A stretch of 31,277 nucleotides of DNA. Origin: Dehalococcoidia bacterium. Its GTDB lineage: Bacteria; Chloroflexota; Dehalococcoidia; SZUA-161. Under the pieces are notes generated by a model. That model saw only the letters and a list, made by a program, of their open reading frames with translations, ran no database searches and was not told the DNA's origin. This document shows positions 1 through 8,125 of this stretch, piece after piece (within the stretch, counting starts at the first letter, position 1; each line of letters opens with the position of its first letter). Location: NCBI GenBank assembly GCA_014859215.1, contig JACUUS010000005.1, positions 1-31,277 of the forward strand, given 5' to 3'. A program made the translations under genes and the position numbers.

Positions 1-1
1 G

Positions 2-781
2 AACGAAGTGCTCATCCCGGTCGCCGTAGGGGTTGAATTGCTTCATACTGCGACCCTGGTCCATGACGACACTATCGATCTCTCCCCGCGGCGCAGGGGC
101 AAACCAACGGCTGCCAGTATCTGGGGTTGGGGCATCGCCACCCTGGCGGGAGACTACCTCTTTTCCAGGGCTGCCGACCTGGTTTCAAGGGCCAACAGCG
201 TCAGGGCGGACAGGCTGTTCGCTCAAACCCTCACGGCCTTGTGCACAGGAGAACTCGAGGAAAGCTTCAGCAGCTTCAGCGAGGACCAGAAACGGGAAGA
301 GTATTTCCGCCGCATAGGCAATAAGACCGCTTCCCTGTTCAAGATGGCCACCGAATCAGCCGGAATTATTTCAGGCGCGTCGGAAGATTCCATACGCGCC
401 CTGAGCGAGTACGGCTATAAGCTCGGGATGGCCTTCCAGATTGTGGATGATATCCTGGATTTCACAGCTGAAGAAGATGACCTTGGTAAACCGGTGGCCA
501 GCGACTTGCTGAATGGAAACCTGACACTGCCTGGCATTCTGCTGGTAGAACAGAATCCGGGCGACAATCCTGTGCATTCGATTTTCAGCACCCGGCAAAA
601 GGACGGTAACCTGAAGCGGGCTATTGAAATGATAAGGGGCTCCGATATTATCCCTGAGTGCTATGAGATTGCGCAGGGTTTCATGACGGCAGCCTGCCGG
701 GCACTCGACATATTTCCTGATTCCGAGTACAGACTATCGCTTCTCTCCCTCACAGACTATGTTCTGGAACGCCATAAGTAG
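2..781 (+). CDS. trans-polyprenyl diphosphate synthase, 5' truncated by window edge
   Basis: Chain-elongating prenyltransferase that condenses isopentenyl diphosphate onto an allylic diphosphate, making the side chain of menaquinone or a similar long prenyl diphosphate. The first Asp-rich motif is visible as HTATLVHDDTID followed by SPRRRGKPT, and the second as FQIVDDILDF followed by the usual LGKPVASDL. The reading frame is open from base 2; the GTG at 8-10 is in frame but is preceded by sequence that still fits the family, so the real start lies before the window, with roughly 60-70 N-terminal residues missing. The stop is TAG at 779-781, and it converges on recO with only 11 bases between. 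Menaquinone side-chain synthesis would suit the complex I operon further right, but product length cannot be read here. It could also be an octaprenyl- or geranylgeranyl-type enzyme. Confidence 0.9.
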   Translation, partial: NEVLIPVAVGVELLHTATLVHDDTIDLSPRRRGKPTAASIWGWGIATLAGDYLFSRAADLVSRANSVRADRLFAQTLTALCTGELEESFSSFSEDQKREEYFRRIGNKTASLFKMATESAGIISGASEDSIRALSEYGYKLGMAFQIVDDILDFTAEEDDLGKPVASDLLNGNLTLPGILLVEQNPGDNPVHSIFSTRQKDGNLKRAIEMIRGSDIIPECYEIAQGFMTAACRALDIFPDSEYRLSLLSLTDYVLERHK

Positions 782-792
782 AAGTCAGTGAG

Positions 793-1554
793 TTAGCGTG
801 TCCGCTCGAGGTCTTCCAGGAACTCCACCGATTTCAGGTCGTGCTCCAGCGTGTACCGTATATACGCCCTGATCAGGTACTTGATCTCGGTCGCCAATTC
901 ACGAGGAACACGAAGCCTCTCAATCGAGTCCTGATTGTTGCTCAGGAGGAATCGCATCACCTTCAGGGCATCAACGGAAATCGGTCTCGCAGCACTCTCT
1001 CTTGCTCCGCAAACCGGACACAGGACCCCTCCAGCGGCGGGGCTAAACAAGTTCCTGACTGGATTCAGGCTTGATCCGCAACCGGGGCATTGAAAGACCT
1101 GCGGTTGATAACCTGCAAGCCCCAATAGGCGCAGCTCGAAACACCTGAGGAGCATGTCGGGATCACGAGTTTCCCCGAGTCGCCTGAGGCTGTCCGTGAG
1201 CAGGATGTAAATGCCATAGTTCTCGGCTTCTTCTATGGTGAACTTGTCAACGAGCTCTGCGATATATATCGCACAGGCGATATGCCTCAGGTCCTGCCTT
1301 AGAGAGGGAAAGCTCTCCAGCATTTCGCTTTGCGTAATAATATCAAGGGACCTTCCCCGGGCAATGAGCATGACGCTTCGGCTCAAGGGATCGAGATGTC
1401 CCGCCAGTCTGCTCCGGGGTTTTCTTATTCCACGTGCTGTGGCCCTGATCTTGCCCAGATTAGGGGTGTAGAGGGTCAGGATACCGTCTGCTTCGGCCAG
1501 GTTTGTCTTCCTGAGGACTATCGCTTCAGTCTTGTAGATACGCGGCCTGGGCAT
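793..1554 (-). CDS. recO: DNA repair protein RecO
   Basis: RecO works with RecR (encoded in the same operon) to load RecA on SSB-coated single-stranded DNA. The 253-aa protein has the N-terminal OB-fold segment (KTEAIVLRKTNLAEAD, then LYTPNLGKIRATARGIRK) and a zinc site formed by C156, C159, C179 and C182 (CPGCG...CPVCG). The length is normal for the family. It starts at ATG 1554, four bases after the stop of the upstream Tes-like radical SAM gene, so the two are almost certainly co-transcribed. It is the last gene of the dnaX-ybaB-recR-radical SAM-recO group and converges on the prenyltransferase gene. Nothing about it looks broken. Confidence 0.93.
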   Translation of the reverse strand: MPRPRIYKTEAIVLRKTNLAEADGILTLYTPNLGKIRATARGIRKPRSRLAGHLDPLSRSVMLIARGRSLDIITQSEMLESFPSLRQDLRHIACAIYIAELVDKFTIEEAENYGIYILLTDSLRRLGETRDPDMLLRCFELRLLGLAGYQPQVFQCPGCGSSLNPVRNLFSPAAGGVLCPVCGARESAARPISVDALKVMRFLLSNNQDSIERLRVPRELATEIKYLIRAYIRYTLEHDLKSVEFLEDLERTR

Positions 1555-1558
1555 TGTG

Positions 1559-3064
1559 TTATTTTGCTTTTTCGCCGGAAGTGACAGCGATTTTCATCCT
1601 GGAGACGGGCAATTCGCTCATATTATCGCTCAGACTGGACCTGTGTATGCTGTTCATAGAGCAGAACGGGATAAGCCTTGGCCTGGATTCGTTGTCAATG
1701 ACTCCGAAATGAAGTGCGCAATTACGGACCCTATCCAGATCGAAGTTATACGGGTCCATGAAATGCATTATACCAATGGTGAGCCACTGACCCGGCAGCC
1801 ATTCAGTCAGAATAGACTTGATGGATTTCCTGCCTTTCGTCATAAGCAGGATCCGCGCAAGCTTAAGCCAGAGTCGCGGGCTAACATACCTTGCGAGACC
1901 CAGGATAAGGTCCAGCATGATCATTGGCCTGGATTTGTTCAAATCAAAAGACCTGCGCATCATCGCGTGAAATTTCTCGTTCTTTATGTAACGCGGAACC
2001 GGGTCCAGCCTACCCCGGGAATGGTCGACGACAGTTATCAACCCGCAGTGTGGATGAACGCAGAAATCCTGGTGCTGCCCCCCTTTGGTCATCATCTTGG
2101 CCATCGTCTGGTTCATGGGAAGCGTAAAGAAGTCACTTTTCCTGATCTGCCCTCCGGTCTGCTCCTCGGCCAGCCGCATCACGTCAGAATTCGTGATTCT
2201 CATATCCTTGAGCATGGTGCGATCAATCCTGCCGGAGAAGCTCACCGGCTGGAAAACCAGAAACTTGATCACGTCGGAGTTGTCAGCCGCAAAGCGAATG
2301 ATATCGCCAACCTGATGATCATTGACTCCTCTGGCAAGGGTGGGAATGAGGGCGATCTTGTTGTATCCTATCTTCCGGGCGTTCTCTATCATCCTCTTCT
2401 TCACCGGCCAGAGATCGCGCCCTCTTGCCTTCATATACGGTTCAGAAGTCACGCCGTCAAACTGGAGATAAAGCCACGCGGCCTCGTCACGTATCTTCTT
2501 GAAATACTCAATATCGTCGGCCAGTCTCAATCCATTAGTCATGATGAGGATATAGTCAAAGCCCAGTTCTCGCTCAAGCCGGATGATCTCCGGCAGGTCA
2601 TCTCTGAGTGTAGGTTCCCCGCCGCTATTGCCGACTCCCCTGACTCTCAAAGGGTAATTGTTCTTCTGAGTGTATTCCAGTATAGAACGTATCTGGTCCA
2701 GGGTCAGATCCGGAGAGGATGGATTCTCACCTGCCTGGGCAAAACAAATAGGGCATCTCAGATTGCACCGCTGGGTTATCTCCATGATTACCAGAATAGT
2801 ATGGGTCTGATGATTCTCGCAAAGGCCGCAATCAAGCGGGCATCCAAGCTGAGCGTTTCGTGACTGCAACAGGCCTGTCCCGCTGGCACGGAACCTCTCG
2901 GCCTTCATGTATTCGTCGTAATCGCTCCAGTAGATATCCTCGAATTCCCCGTGGTCCGGGCAGGTCTTCTTCATGATTACCTGCCCGTTGCTGCGAAAGA
3001 GACCCGCATCTATGACTCTCAAGTCTTCTGGACATAGTGATTGGGTATGCTTGATGAGTTCCAT
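1559..3064 (-). CDS. Tes-like (MJ0619 family) radical SAM protein, candidate membrane-lipid crosslinking enzyme
   Basis: Radical SAM enzyme of 501 aa with the architecture of archaeal tetraether synthase (Tes/MJ0619), which joins lipid tails by carbon-carbon coupling. Visible elements in order: C11 (SLCPED) and C35 (KKTCPDHGEF) of the rubredoxin-like N-terminal region; C75, C79 and C82 (GCPLDCGLC); the SAM cluster C100-C104-C107 (CNLRCPIC); NSGGEPTLRDDLPEI as the SAM-binding GGEPT region; C335 and C340 (CVHPHC), plausible auxiliary cluster ligands; and a C-terminal CALHFGVIDNESRPRLIPFCSMN block typical of the group. Bacterial homologues are proposed to make membrane-spanning or related lipids, but their substrates are mostly untested, so the role here is inference. 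It lies between recR (24 bases) and recO (4 bases), unrelated to it by function. ATG start with a GGCGGGGG Shine-Dalgarno-like stretch about 8 bases upstream. Confidence 0.78.
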   Translation of the reverse strand: MELIKHTQSLCPEDLRVIDAGLFRSNGQVIMKKTCPDHGEFEDIYWSDYDEYMKAERFRASGTGLLQSRNAQLGCPLDCGLCENHQTHTILVIMEITQRCNLRCPICFAQAGENPSSPDLTLDQIRSILEYTQKNNYPLRVRGVGNSGGEPTLRDDLPEIIRLERELGFDYILIMTNGLRLADDIEYFKKIRDEAAWLYLQFDGVTSEPYMKARGRDLWPVKKRMIENARKIGYNKIALIPTLARGVNDHQVGDIIRFAADNSDVIKFLVFQPVSFSGRIDRTMLKDMRITNSDVMRLAEEQTGGQIRKSDFFTLPMNQTMAKMMTKGGQHQDFCVHPHCGLITVVDHSRGRLDPVPRYIKNEKFHAMMRRSFDLNKSRPMIMLDLILGLARYVSPRLWLKLARILLMTKGRKSIKSILTEWLPGQWLTIGIMHFMDPYNFDLDRVRNCALHFGVIDNESRPRLIPFCSMNSIHRSSLSDNMSELPVSRMKIAVTSGEKAK

Positions 3065-3088
3065 GAAGATTCCCCCGCCTTTACTCCG

Positions 3089-3700
3089 CTACATAGCCTG
3101 CCTGCTCTCGAGAGCGTGAGTAAGAGTCACTTCGTCGGCGTATTCGAGATCGCTTCCCGCAGGCAACCCCCGGGCGAGTCTGGTGACTCTCAAACCGAAA
3201 GGTGAAAGCAGCTTCTGAATATACATCGCGGTTGCCTCACCTTCAAGGTCCGGGTTGGTGGCGAGAATGACTTCCGTAGTCGAGCTTCCGGCTATGCGTT
3301 CCATCAATTCCTTGATCTTCAGGCTGCCCGGGCCCACCCCATCCATGGGCGACAGAACACCGTGTAGTACATGGTACAGGCCTTTATGGCGGCCCGTGCG
3401 CTCCAGGGCGAGAACGTCCAGTGGTTCCTTGACGACACAGATAATCCCGCTGTCCCGTTCAGTGCTGCTGCAGATCGCGCAAGGGTCCGCATCAGTTATG
3501 TTCTGGCAAATGGAGCAGTACATTGTCTTGTCTTTCATAGCTATTATTGCATCTGCCAGTGCTCGGGCTTCGTCCGCGGGCATTCGCAATACATAGTATG
3601 CTAGACGCGCAGCGCTCTTCGGCCCTATGCCGGGCAACTTGCCAAATTCCTCGATAAGGCGCGAAACGGGCTCAACAGCTATACGAAAACCAAAACCCAA
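3089..3700 (-). CDS. recR: Recombination mediator RecR
   Basis: RecR forms a ring clamp and acts with RecO in loading RecA at gaps. The 203-aa product has the N-terminal helix-hairpin-helix (EEFGKLPGIGPKSAARLAYY), a zinc finger from C62, C65, C74 and C77 (CSIC...CAIC), and the Toprim domain (ICVVKEPLDVLALE, ATNPDLEGEATAMYI). I chose TTG at 3700 because GAGGATC sits about 8 bases upstream and no ATG precedes the conserved region in frame. It lies 27 bases downstream of ybaB, in the usual dnaX-ybaB-recR order found in many bacteria. Confidence 0.95.
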   Translation of the reverse strand: MGFGFRIAVEPVSRLIEEFGKLPGIGPKSAARLAYYVLRMPADEARALADAIIAMKDKTMYCSICQNITDADPCAICSSTERDSGIICVVKEPLDVLALERTGRHKGLYHVLHGVLSPMDGVGPGSLKIKELMERIAGSSTTEVILATNPDLEGEATAMYIQKLLSPFGLRVTRLARGLPAGSDLEYADEVTLTHALESRQAM

Positions 3701-3727
3701 TTCAGTGATCCTCAGAATTCAGATTTA

Positions 3728-4030
3728 TCATAACCCGGGCAGGTTAAGTCCCCCGGTAATGGCGCTAAGCCGGCTGGATACAAGCTCTTTAGCCTTGTCC
3801 ATTCCCTCGTTTACCGCGGCCAGCACCAGGTCCTCAAGCATGCTGACGTCTTCAGGGTCAACGGCTTCGGGGGATATCTTGATCGAGACCAGTTTCTGCC
3901 CGCCGGTCACTACCACCTTTACCGCTCCGCCCCCCGAGCTTGCCTCAATCGTTGCATTCTCCAGTTCTTCCTGTGCCTTGGCAAGCCTGGCCTGCATTTG
4001 TTGCGCCTGGCGCAAGATATTCTTGTTCAT
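3728..4030 (-). CDS. ybaB: YbaB/EbfC family nucleoid-associated protein
   Basis: Small dimeric DNA-binding protein of 100 aa, nearly always found between dnaX and recR. The N-terminal half is a helical, Gln/Ala-rich segment (LRQAQQMQARLAKAQEELEN) and is followed by the conserved strand region with GGGAVKVVVTGGQKLVSIKI and DPEDVSMLEDLVLAAVNEG. Its ATG overlaps the TGA of dnaX in an ATGA arrangement, so translation is probably coupled. Its exact role in chromosome organisation or repair is not settled for the family. Confidence 0.95.
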   Translation of the reverse strand: MNKNILRQAQQMQARLAKAQEELENATIEASSGGGAVKVVVTGGQKLVSIKISPEAVDPEDVSMLEDLVLAAVNEGMDKAKELVSSRLSAITGGLNLPGL

Positions 4031-5610
4031 TCCTCCTCCTCGATTATCCGAGCTCCCATTCTAAGCGCTTCACTTACCACCGGGTTGCTTGCGTGAGTAT
4101 TTGACTTCACGTTCTTATTCTTGGGTGCAAGTACGCACCGGACATGATACGGAACTCCGAACACGTCCTGCAATTTCTTCTCCATGAGGCTGCGGTATTC
4201 CGGACTTTCCACCTTTCCTCTCTGGAATTCCCAGTAGAAACCCAGGACCAGGGTATCACCCTCCAGGCTAAGAGGCTCACAAGCACCTCTGAGAAGCGCA
4301 TCCAGCTTTCCGCTGGAACCGATGCCCCGGCAAGCGTCAACGAATCCGCTCCACTGTTCGCGTATTCTCTGGATTTCTCTCACAACCTGTGCGGGTTGGG
4401 ATTGCGGCGGTGCCTGAATATCCGGAGCTTCCGCAGTCTTGCTCACGGCGCATGCCGGCTCACACACTGGTTCGGGCTCCACGCTAACGGTCCGGGGCCT
4501 TGTTGGCGGCTTCTTCGTCTCCGTACCAGCCATTTCCATATTCAGCGCACAGTCTACAAGAGCCAATTCCATAAGTAGCGTAGAATGCGGGTCTGCTCGA
4601 AAGTCTATTTGAGCGAACAGCCTGATGGCCTTTGCCAGTCCTGCAAGAGAAAGGTTGCCCGCAAGCTCATTTATCTCTGCTGAAGCCTCAGCCGCAAAAT
4701 CGCCTGCATCCTGCGCACCTGCCCTGACCATAAGAAGATTTCTAAGGTATTCCACCAATGCATGATTGAACTGCCGCAAGTCGATGCCGTCAGTTGACAC
4801 GGCGCTTATGAGCGCCAGCCCAGCCGCTATGTCCTTGCTCGCTATATGGTGCGCCAGTTCACGGACCCGATGATCGCTGGTTAGGCCCAGTTCCTCAGTA
4901 GCATGGTCCACGGTAACGTCTAATCCGTAATGAAGAACGAGCTGTTCCAGGAGATTCTCTGCATCACGCAGGCTGCCCGTTGCCATCCTGGCTATGAGCA
5001 CGAGGGCCTGCGCATCGGCACGGATACCTTCCTTTTCGCATATATCACGGAGCTTACTCGTTATCGCCGATTGGCTAAGCCGCCTGAAATCAAACCTCTG
5101 GCATCTGGACGCGATCGTGAGTGGTATTTTGTGGGATTCCGTGGTCGCGAGGATGAAAATGGCATGCGGAGGCGGTTCTTCGAGGGTCTTGAGCAGCGCG
5201 TTGAATGCGGGCTCTGTCAGCATGTGGACTTCGTCAATGATATATACTTTGTATCGTGCGGTATTGGGAGCGAAGTTGATCTTCTCCTTGAGGTCCCTGA
5301 TCTCTTCTATACCCCTGTTTGAGGCGCCGTCGATTTCTACCAGGTCCAGCGCCCGGCCTTCATTTACTGCTTGGCAGATGTTACAGGAATTGCAGGGTTC
5401 ACCCTCCCGATTGTCAAGGCAATTAACCGCTTTGGCCAGAATTCTCCCCGTACTTGTCTTGCCGGTACCGCGCGGTCCGCAGAAGAGATAAGCGTGCGCA
5501 ATTCGTCCGGTAATCAGAGCGTTGAGCAGGGTTCGGACGACAGGTTCCTGTCCCACCACATCACCCAGACTCCTGGGCCGCCACTTTCTGTAGAAGACTT
5601 GTGAAGGCAT
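4027..5610 (-). CDS. dnaX: DNA polymerase III subunit gamma/tau
   Basis: Clamp-loader ATPase of the replicative polymerase, 527 aa. Motifs in order: Walker A GPRGTGKTS at residues 45-53; the zinc-module cysteines C64, C73, C76 and C79; Walker B IIDEVHML with D126 and E127; TLEEPPPHAIFILATTE; and the sensor/Arg-finger SRC at 168-170. The C-terminal third is a variable, Pro/Glu-rich linker and then a tau-type tail. I saw no A-rich slippery site that would suggest a programmed frameshift to gamma. A TTGAAT-17-TATAAT promoter lies just upstream, with a leader of about 22 bases and only a weak Shine-Dalgarno sequence. First gene of the dnaX-ybaB-recR-radical SAM-recO group. Confidence 0.95.
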   Translation of the reverse strand: MPSQVFYRKWRPRSLGDVVGQEPVVRTLLNALITGRIAHAYLFCGPRGTGKTSTGRILAKAVNCLDNREGEPCNSCNICQAVNEGRALDLVEIDGASNRGIEEIRDLKEKINFAPNTARYKVYIIDEVHMLTEPAFNALLKTLEEPPPHAIFILATTESHKIPLTIASRCQRFDFRRLSQSAITSKLRDICEKEGIRADAQALVLIARMATGSLRDAENLLEQLVLHYGLDVTVDHATEELGLTSDHRVRELAHHIASKDIAAGLALISAVSTDGIDLRQFNHALVEYLRNLLMVRAGAQDAGDFAAEASAEINELAGNLSLAGLAKAIRLFAQIDFRADPHSTLLMELALVDCALNMEMAGTETKKPPTRPRTVSVEPEPVCEPACAVSKTAEAPDIQAPPQSQPAQVVREIQRIREQWSGFVDACRGIGSSGKLDALLRGACEPLSLEGDTLVLGFYWEFQRGKVESPEYRSLMEKKLQDVFGVPYHVRCVLAPKNKNVKSNTHASNPVVSEALRMGARIIEEEE

Positions 5611-5638
5611 CTTGTATACGGGACTGAAATTCGCTCTA

Positions 5639-5667
5639 ATTATATCCTACGGGGTATGCTTATTCAA
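5639..5667 (-). promoter_or_regulatory. Putative sigma-70-type promoter for the dnaX operon
   Basis: On the minus strand, TTGAAT (5667-5662) and TATAAT (5644-5639) are separated by exactly 17 bases. Transcription would start near 5632, giving a leader of about 22 bases before the dnaX ATG at 5610. The spacing and the perfect -10 make this one of the better promoter candidates in the window. Confidence 0.65.
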
Positions 5668-5694
5668 TTGAGAGAGGGGCGTAAGCCCGGCGCG

Positions 5695-6162
5695 TCATTC
5701 CCGAAGGGCGTGGAGAGCCCGCTTTTCCAGAGCTCTCATTATCTTCTCGCCTTCTGGTTCCTCGTGATCATATCCAAGTAGATGCAGGACTCCATGCGTT
5801 ATGAGAATGGCCAGCTCACGGGGCAAAGAATGGCCCTGTTCGACAGCCTGTCTCTCTGCCTGGGGAAGGGAGATAATCACTTCCCCCAGCCAGACTGTCT
5901 TGCGGGACGGGGTCACAAAATGGTCCCCGTCTTCTTCACCCTTAGAAGCGAACGAAAGGACATCAGTCGTCCTGTCTTTCGCACGATAAGTCCGGTTTAG
6001 CCCCCTCACTGTTGCGTCACCGGCAATGACTACTCCAATTTCAACCGTGCCTTCGGCGCCGCCCTCCAGGAGAGCCGTTTTCACCGCCCACCGCACCCAT
6101 CGTTCGGCAATAGAACCAGAATACGGATCTTCAATCTGTAGACTGAGGCAAACTCGCAACAT
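5695..6162 (-). CDS. ybeY: Endoribonuclease YbeY (rRNA maturation factor)
   Basis: Zinc metalloprotein of 155 aa involved in 16S rRNA 3'-end processing and ribosome quality control. The defining zinc motif HGVLHLLGYDH lies near residues 123-133, followed by E135/E138 (HEEPEGEKIM), and upstream are the family's LNRTYRAKDRTTDVLSFA and LGEVIISLPQAERQA segments. Starts at ATG 6162 with a GGGTGG site about 8 bases upstream. It lies 71 bases downstream of nuoN on the same strand and may be read both from the nuo operon and from its own weaker promoter. The dnaX gene follows after an 84-base gap that carries a separate promoter. Confidence 0.94.
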   Translation of the reverse strand: MLRVCLSLQIEDPYSGSIAERWVRWAVKTALLEGGAEGTVEIGVVIAGDATVRGLNRTYRAKDRTTDVLSFASKGEEDGDHFVTPSRKTVWLGEVIISLPQAERQAVEQGHSLPRELAILITHGVLHLLGYDHEEPEGEKIMRALEKRALHALRE

Positions 6163-6182
6163 AATCAGACCACCCGACGCAG

Positions 6183-6211
6183 ACGATAACAGGGGGATGC
6201 GGAAGAATCAA
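6183..6211 (-). promoter_or_regulatory. Possible promoter for ybeY
   Basis: On the minus strand, TTGATT (6211-6206) is followed after 17 bases by TATCGT (6188-6183), with a TG one base before the -10 hexamer (extended -10 form). It sits in the 71-base nuoN-ybeY gap. The -10 is imperfect, so this is tentative. Confidence 0.35.
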
Positions 6212-6233
6212 GGCTACCTTGCCAGACGAACTG

Positions 6234-7670
6234 TCAAGGAAGGATAGCTGCCGCTGTCTCGGTTAAGCGGATAGCCAGCCAGGGATAAATTCCGAAAACC
6301 AGCACACCGATAGATGCCATGGCCAGGCTCATGCGCAACGGTATCGAGGACGGCACCGCCTCAGTTGACTCGGGCTCTCCGACATACATTAGCTTTACTA
6401 CCCTGAGGTAGTAGTAAGCTGAAATGACTGAATTAATGACTGCGATTATAACGAGCCACAGAAGGTCCTGCTGCACCGCAGCGTTGAATATGTAGAATTT
6501 GGCCATGAAGCCCGCGGTAGGCGGAATGCCGATGAGCGAAATGAGGCAGAAGGCCAGTATGAAGGCTATTACAGGCGATCTTCTGGACATGCCTGCGTAG
6601 TCGGCTATTTCATCGCTGCCGATCTTGTTCGACACGGCAATAATGGCAATGAATACACCGAGGTTTGCGAGCGTGTAGCTCGCCAGAAAGAAGAGCACGC
6701 CGCTCTGCCCGAGTGTGCTCAGGGCCGCCAGCCCCACCATCAGGTAACCGGCCTGCGCTATGCTTGAATAACCAAGCATGCGCTTGATATTGGTCTGTGT
6801 CAGAGCCACCACGTTGCCCAGCGTCATCGACATAACGGCAAGCACGGCGAAGATCATAGCCCAGTCTGCGCTTACCGCGGCCGATCCGAAAGCTGTGTAG
6901 AATACCCGGAGAATCACTGCGAATCCCGCCGCCTTGCTGGCTACGGAAAGGTAAGCCGTTATGGGAGTCGGCGCTCCCTGGTAAACGTCGGGCACCCACA
7001 TGTGGAAAGGCACAGACGCGATCTTGAAGCCAAATCCCGCAACCATCAGAACCATGCCGAATAACAGGGCTGGACTGTCCCATATCTGTCCAGCGCCGAT
7101 AAGGCTGACTATTCTCTCAAAAATCAGGTTAAGGTTCGTCGTTCCTGAAATACCGTAGATGAATGCCATGCCCAGCAGAAGCACGGCCGAACTGATCGCT
7201 CCGAGTATCATGTACTTAATCCCGGCTTCGCTGGACCGTACATCCTTCATGAATGTGACAAGAGCATAGAGGGAAATGCTGGACAGCTCGAGAGCGAGAT
7301 AAATCGAGATTAGTTCGCCAGTGGAAGCCATCAGCATGAAACCAGTGGCTGATAAGAGAAGCAGGGCATAGAACTCGCCCTGCAGCCGGGGCATCTTGCT
7401 CACATATTCCATCGAAGAAAGAATCACAAGTGCGGCTATTCCCAGGATGAGGAATTTGAAGAACAGGGCAAAATCGTCCAGCACCAGCATGCCCGAGAAT
7501 GAGGTCTGATTCTCACCCCAGAGGACAATGGTGAAGGCAAGGGGAATTGCGAGTCCAAACGCGCCTATGACGGCCAGCGCCTTCTTCTGCTTCAGTACGA
7601 GGTCCAACAGGATCAGCATCAAGGCAAGGCCGACAAGGCTCAGTTCAGGCGATAATAACCAGAAATTCAA
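6234..7670 (-). CDS. nuoN: NADH-quinone oxidoreductase subunit N
   Basis: Antiporter-like membrane subunit of complex I, 478 aa and strongly hydrophobic, with about 14 predicted membrane helices as is usual for NuoN. Characteristic blocks are LALELSSISLYALVTFMK with the conserved Glu in a helix, FGFKIASVPFHMWVPDVYQG with the Lys of the proton path, TPITAYLSVASKAAGF, and NIKRMLGYSSIAQAGYLMVG. Start is TTG at 7670 (NFWLLSPELSL) with a very strong GGTGGGGGG just upstream; it overlaps the end of the Nudix gene (stop at 7685) only through its ribosome binding site. It closes the nuo cluster and is the third antiporter-type subunit after nuoL and nuoM. Confidence 0.95.
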   Translation of the reverse strand: MNFWLLSPELSLVGLALMLILLDLVLKQKKALAVIGAFGLAIPLAFTIVLWGENQTSFSGMLVLDDFALFFKFLILGIAALVILSSMEYVSKMPRLQGEFYALLLLSATGFMLMASTGELISIYLALELSSISLYALVTFMKDVRSSEAGIKYMILGAISSAVLLLGMAFIYGISGTTNLNLIFERIVSLIGAGQIWDSPALLFGMVLMVAGFGFKIASVPFHMWVPDVYQGAPTPITAYLSVASKAAGFAVILRVFYTAFGSAAVSADWAMIFAVLAVMSMTLGNVVALTQTNIKRMLGYSSIAQAGYLMVGLAALSTLGQSGVLFFLASYTLANLGVFIAIIAVSNKIGSDEIADYAGMSRRSPVIAFILAFCLISLIGIPPTAGFMAKFYIFNAAVQQDLLWLVIIAVINSVISAYYYLRVVKLMYVGEPESTEAVPSSIPLRMSLAMASIGVLVFGIYPWLAIRLTETAAAILP

Positions 7671-7684
7671 TTGTAACCCCCCAC

Positions 7685-8116
7685 CTAAACTATGTTGGCT
7701 ATCTCAAGCAAGATCTGCGTATCTTCGTGCAATTCGTTCCAAATATTCTGAATGTGGCTCTTTGACACCCATCTTGCCTCTCCCACATCACTGCCCGGCG
7801 TCAACTTACCACTTCTCATGGTTGCCAGATAATCTATGTAAATTACGTGCAGGCCTGTCAGGCTTCCCTCGCGCACAATCCGCTCGAAAGGCGCCAGAGG
7901 AGCATCAAGCTCGATTTCGAGGTTGGTCTCCTCCTTGACCTCCCTCCGGATGCCGTCGATGATTGGCTCGCCGAACTCTAGTTTGCCGCCCGGGCAAATC
8001 CACTTCCCTGCCCATATGCCTTTCCTCTCTGCCCGGTGCTTCACCAGCAGCACCCTTCCATCCTGGTCCCGGATCACTGCCCCAACAGCGACCGTAATCG
8101 CGTCTCCGTGATGCAT
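7685..8116 (-). CDS. Nudix (MutT-type) hydrolase inside the nuo operon
   Basis: Nucleoside diphosphate-X hydrolase of 143 aa. The Nudix box is readable as GGKLEFGEPIIDGIR followed by REVKEETN, with the catalytic Glu pair present; the usual Gly after EET is Asn here. N-terminal TVAVGAVIRDQDGRVLLVKH and the late VGEARWVSKSHIQ segment fit the nucleotide-sanitising or ADP-ribose/NADH-pyrophosphatase side of the superfamily, but substrate cannot be read from the motif. It sits between nuoM (9 bases upstream) and nuoN (14 bases downstream), on the same strand, so it must be part of the complex I transcript. ATG start at 8116. Confidence 0.88.
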   Translation of the reverse strand: MHHGDAITVAVGAVIRDQDGRVLLVKHRAERKGIWAGKWICPGGKLEFGEPIIDGIRREVKEETNLEIELDAPLAPFERIVREGSLTGLHVIYIDYLATMRSGKLTPGSDVGEARWVSKSHIQNIWNELHEDTQILLEIANIV

Positions 8117-8125
8117 GTCAAACGG

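Noticed and set aside
1556..2863. Long open frame of 435 codons on the plus strand opposite the Tes-like gene
   Set aside because: Wholly antisense to a gene with clear radical SAM motifs; its translation has no recognisable domain and no ribosome binding site, so it is a shadow of coding constraint.
4027..5610. Programmed frameshift in dnaX that would yield gamma
   Set aside because: No A-rich slippery heptamer with a downstream stem was found in the coding strand.
5668..5694. GGGC-TTAC-GCCC hairpin after ybeY as an intrinsic terminator
   Set aside because: Four-base-pair stem with no T-tract; too weak to call.
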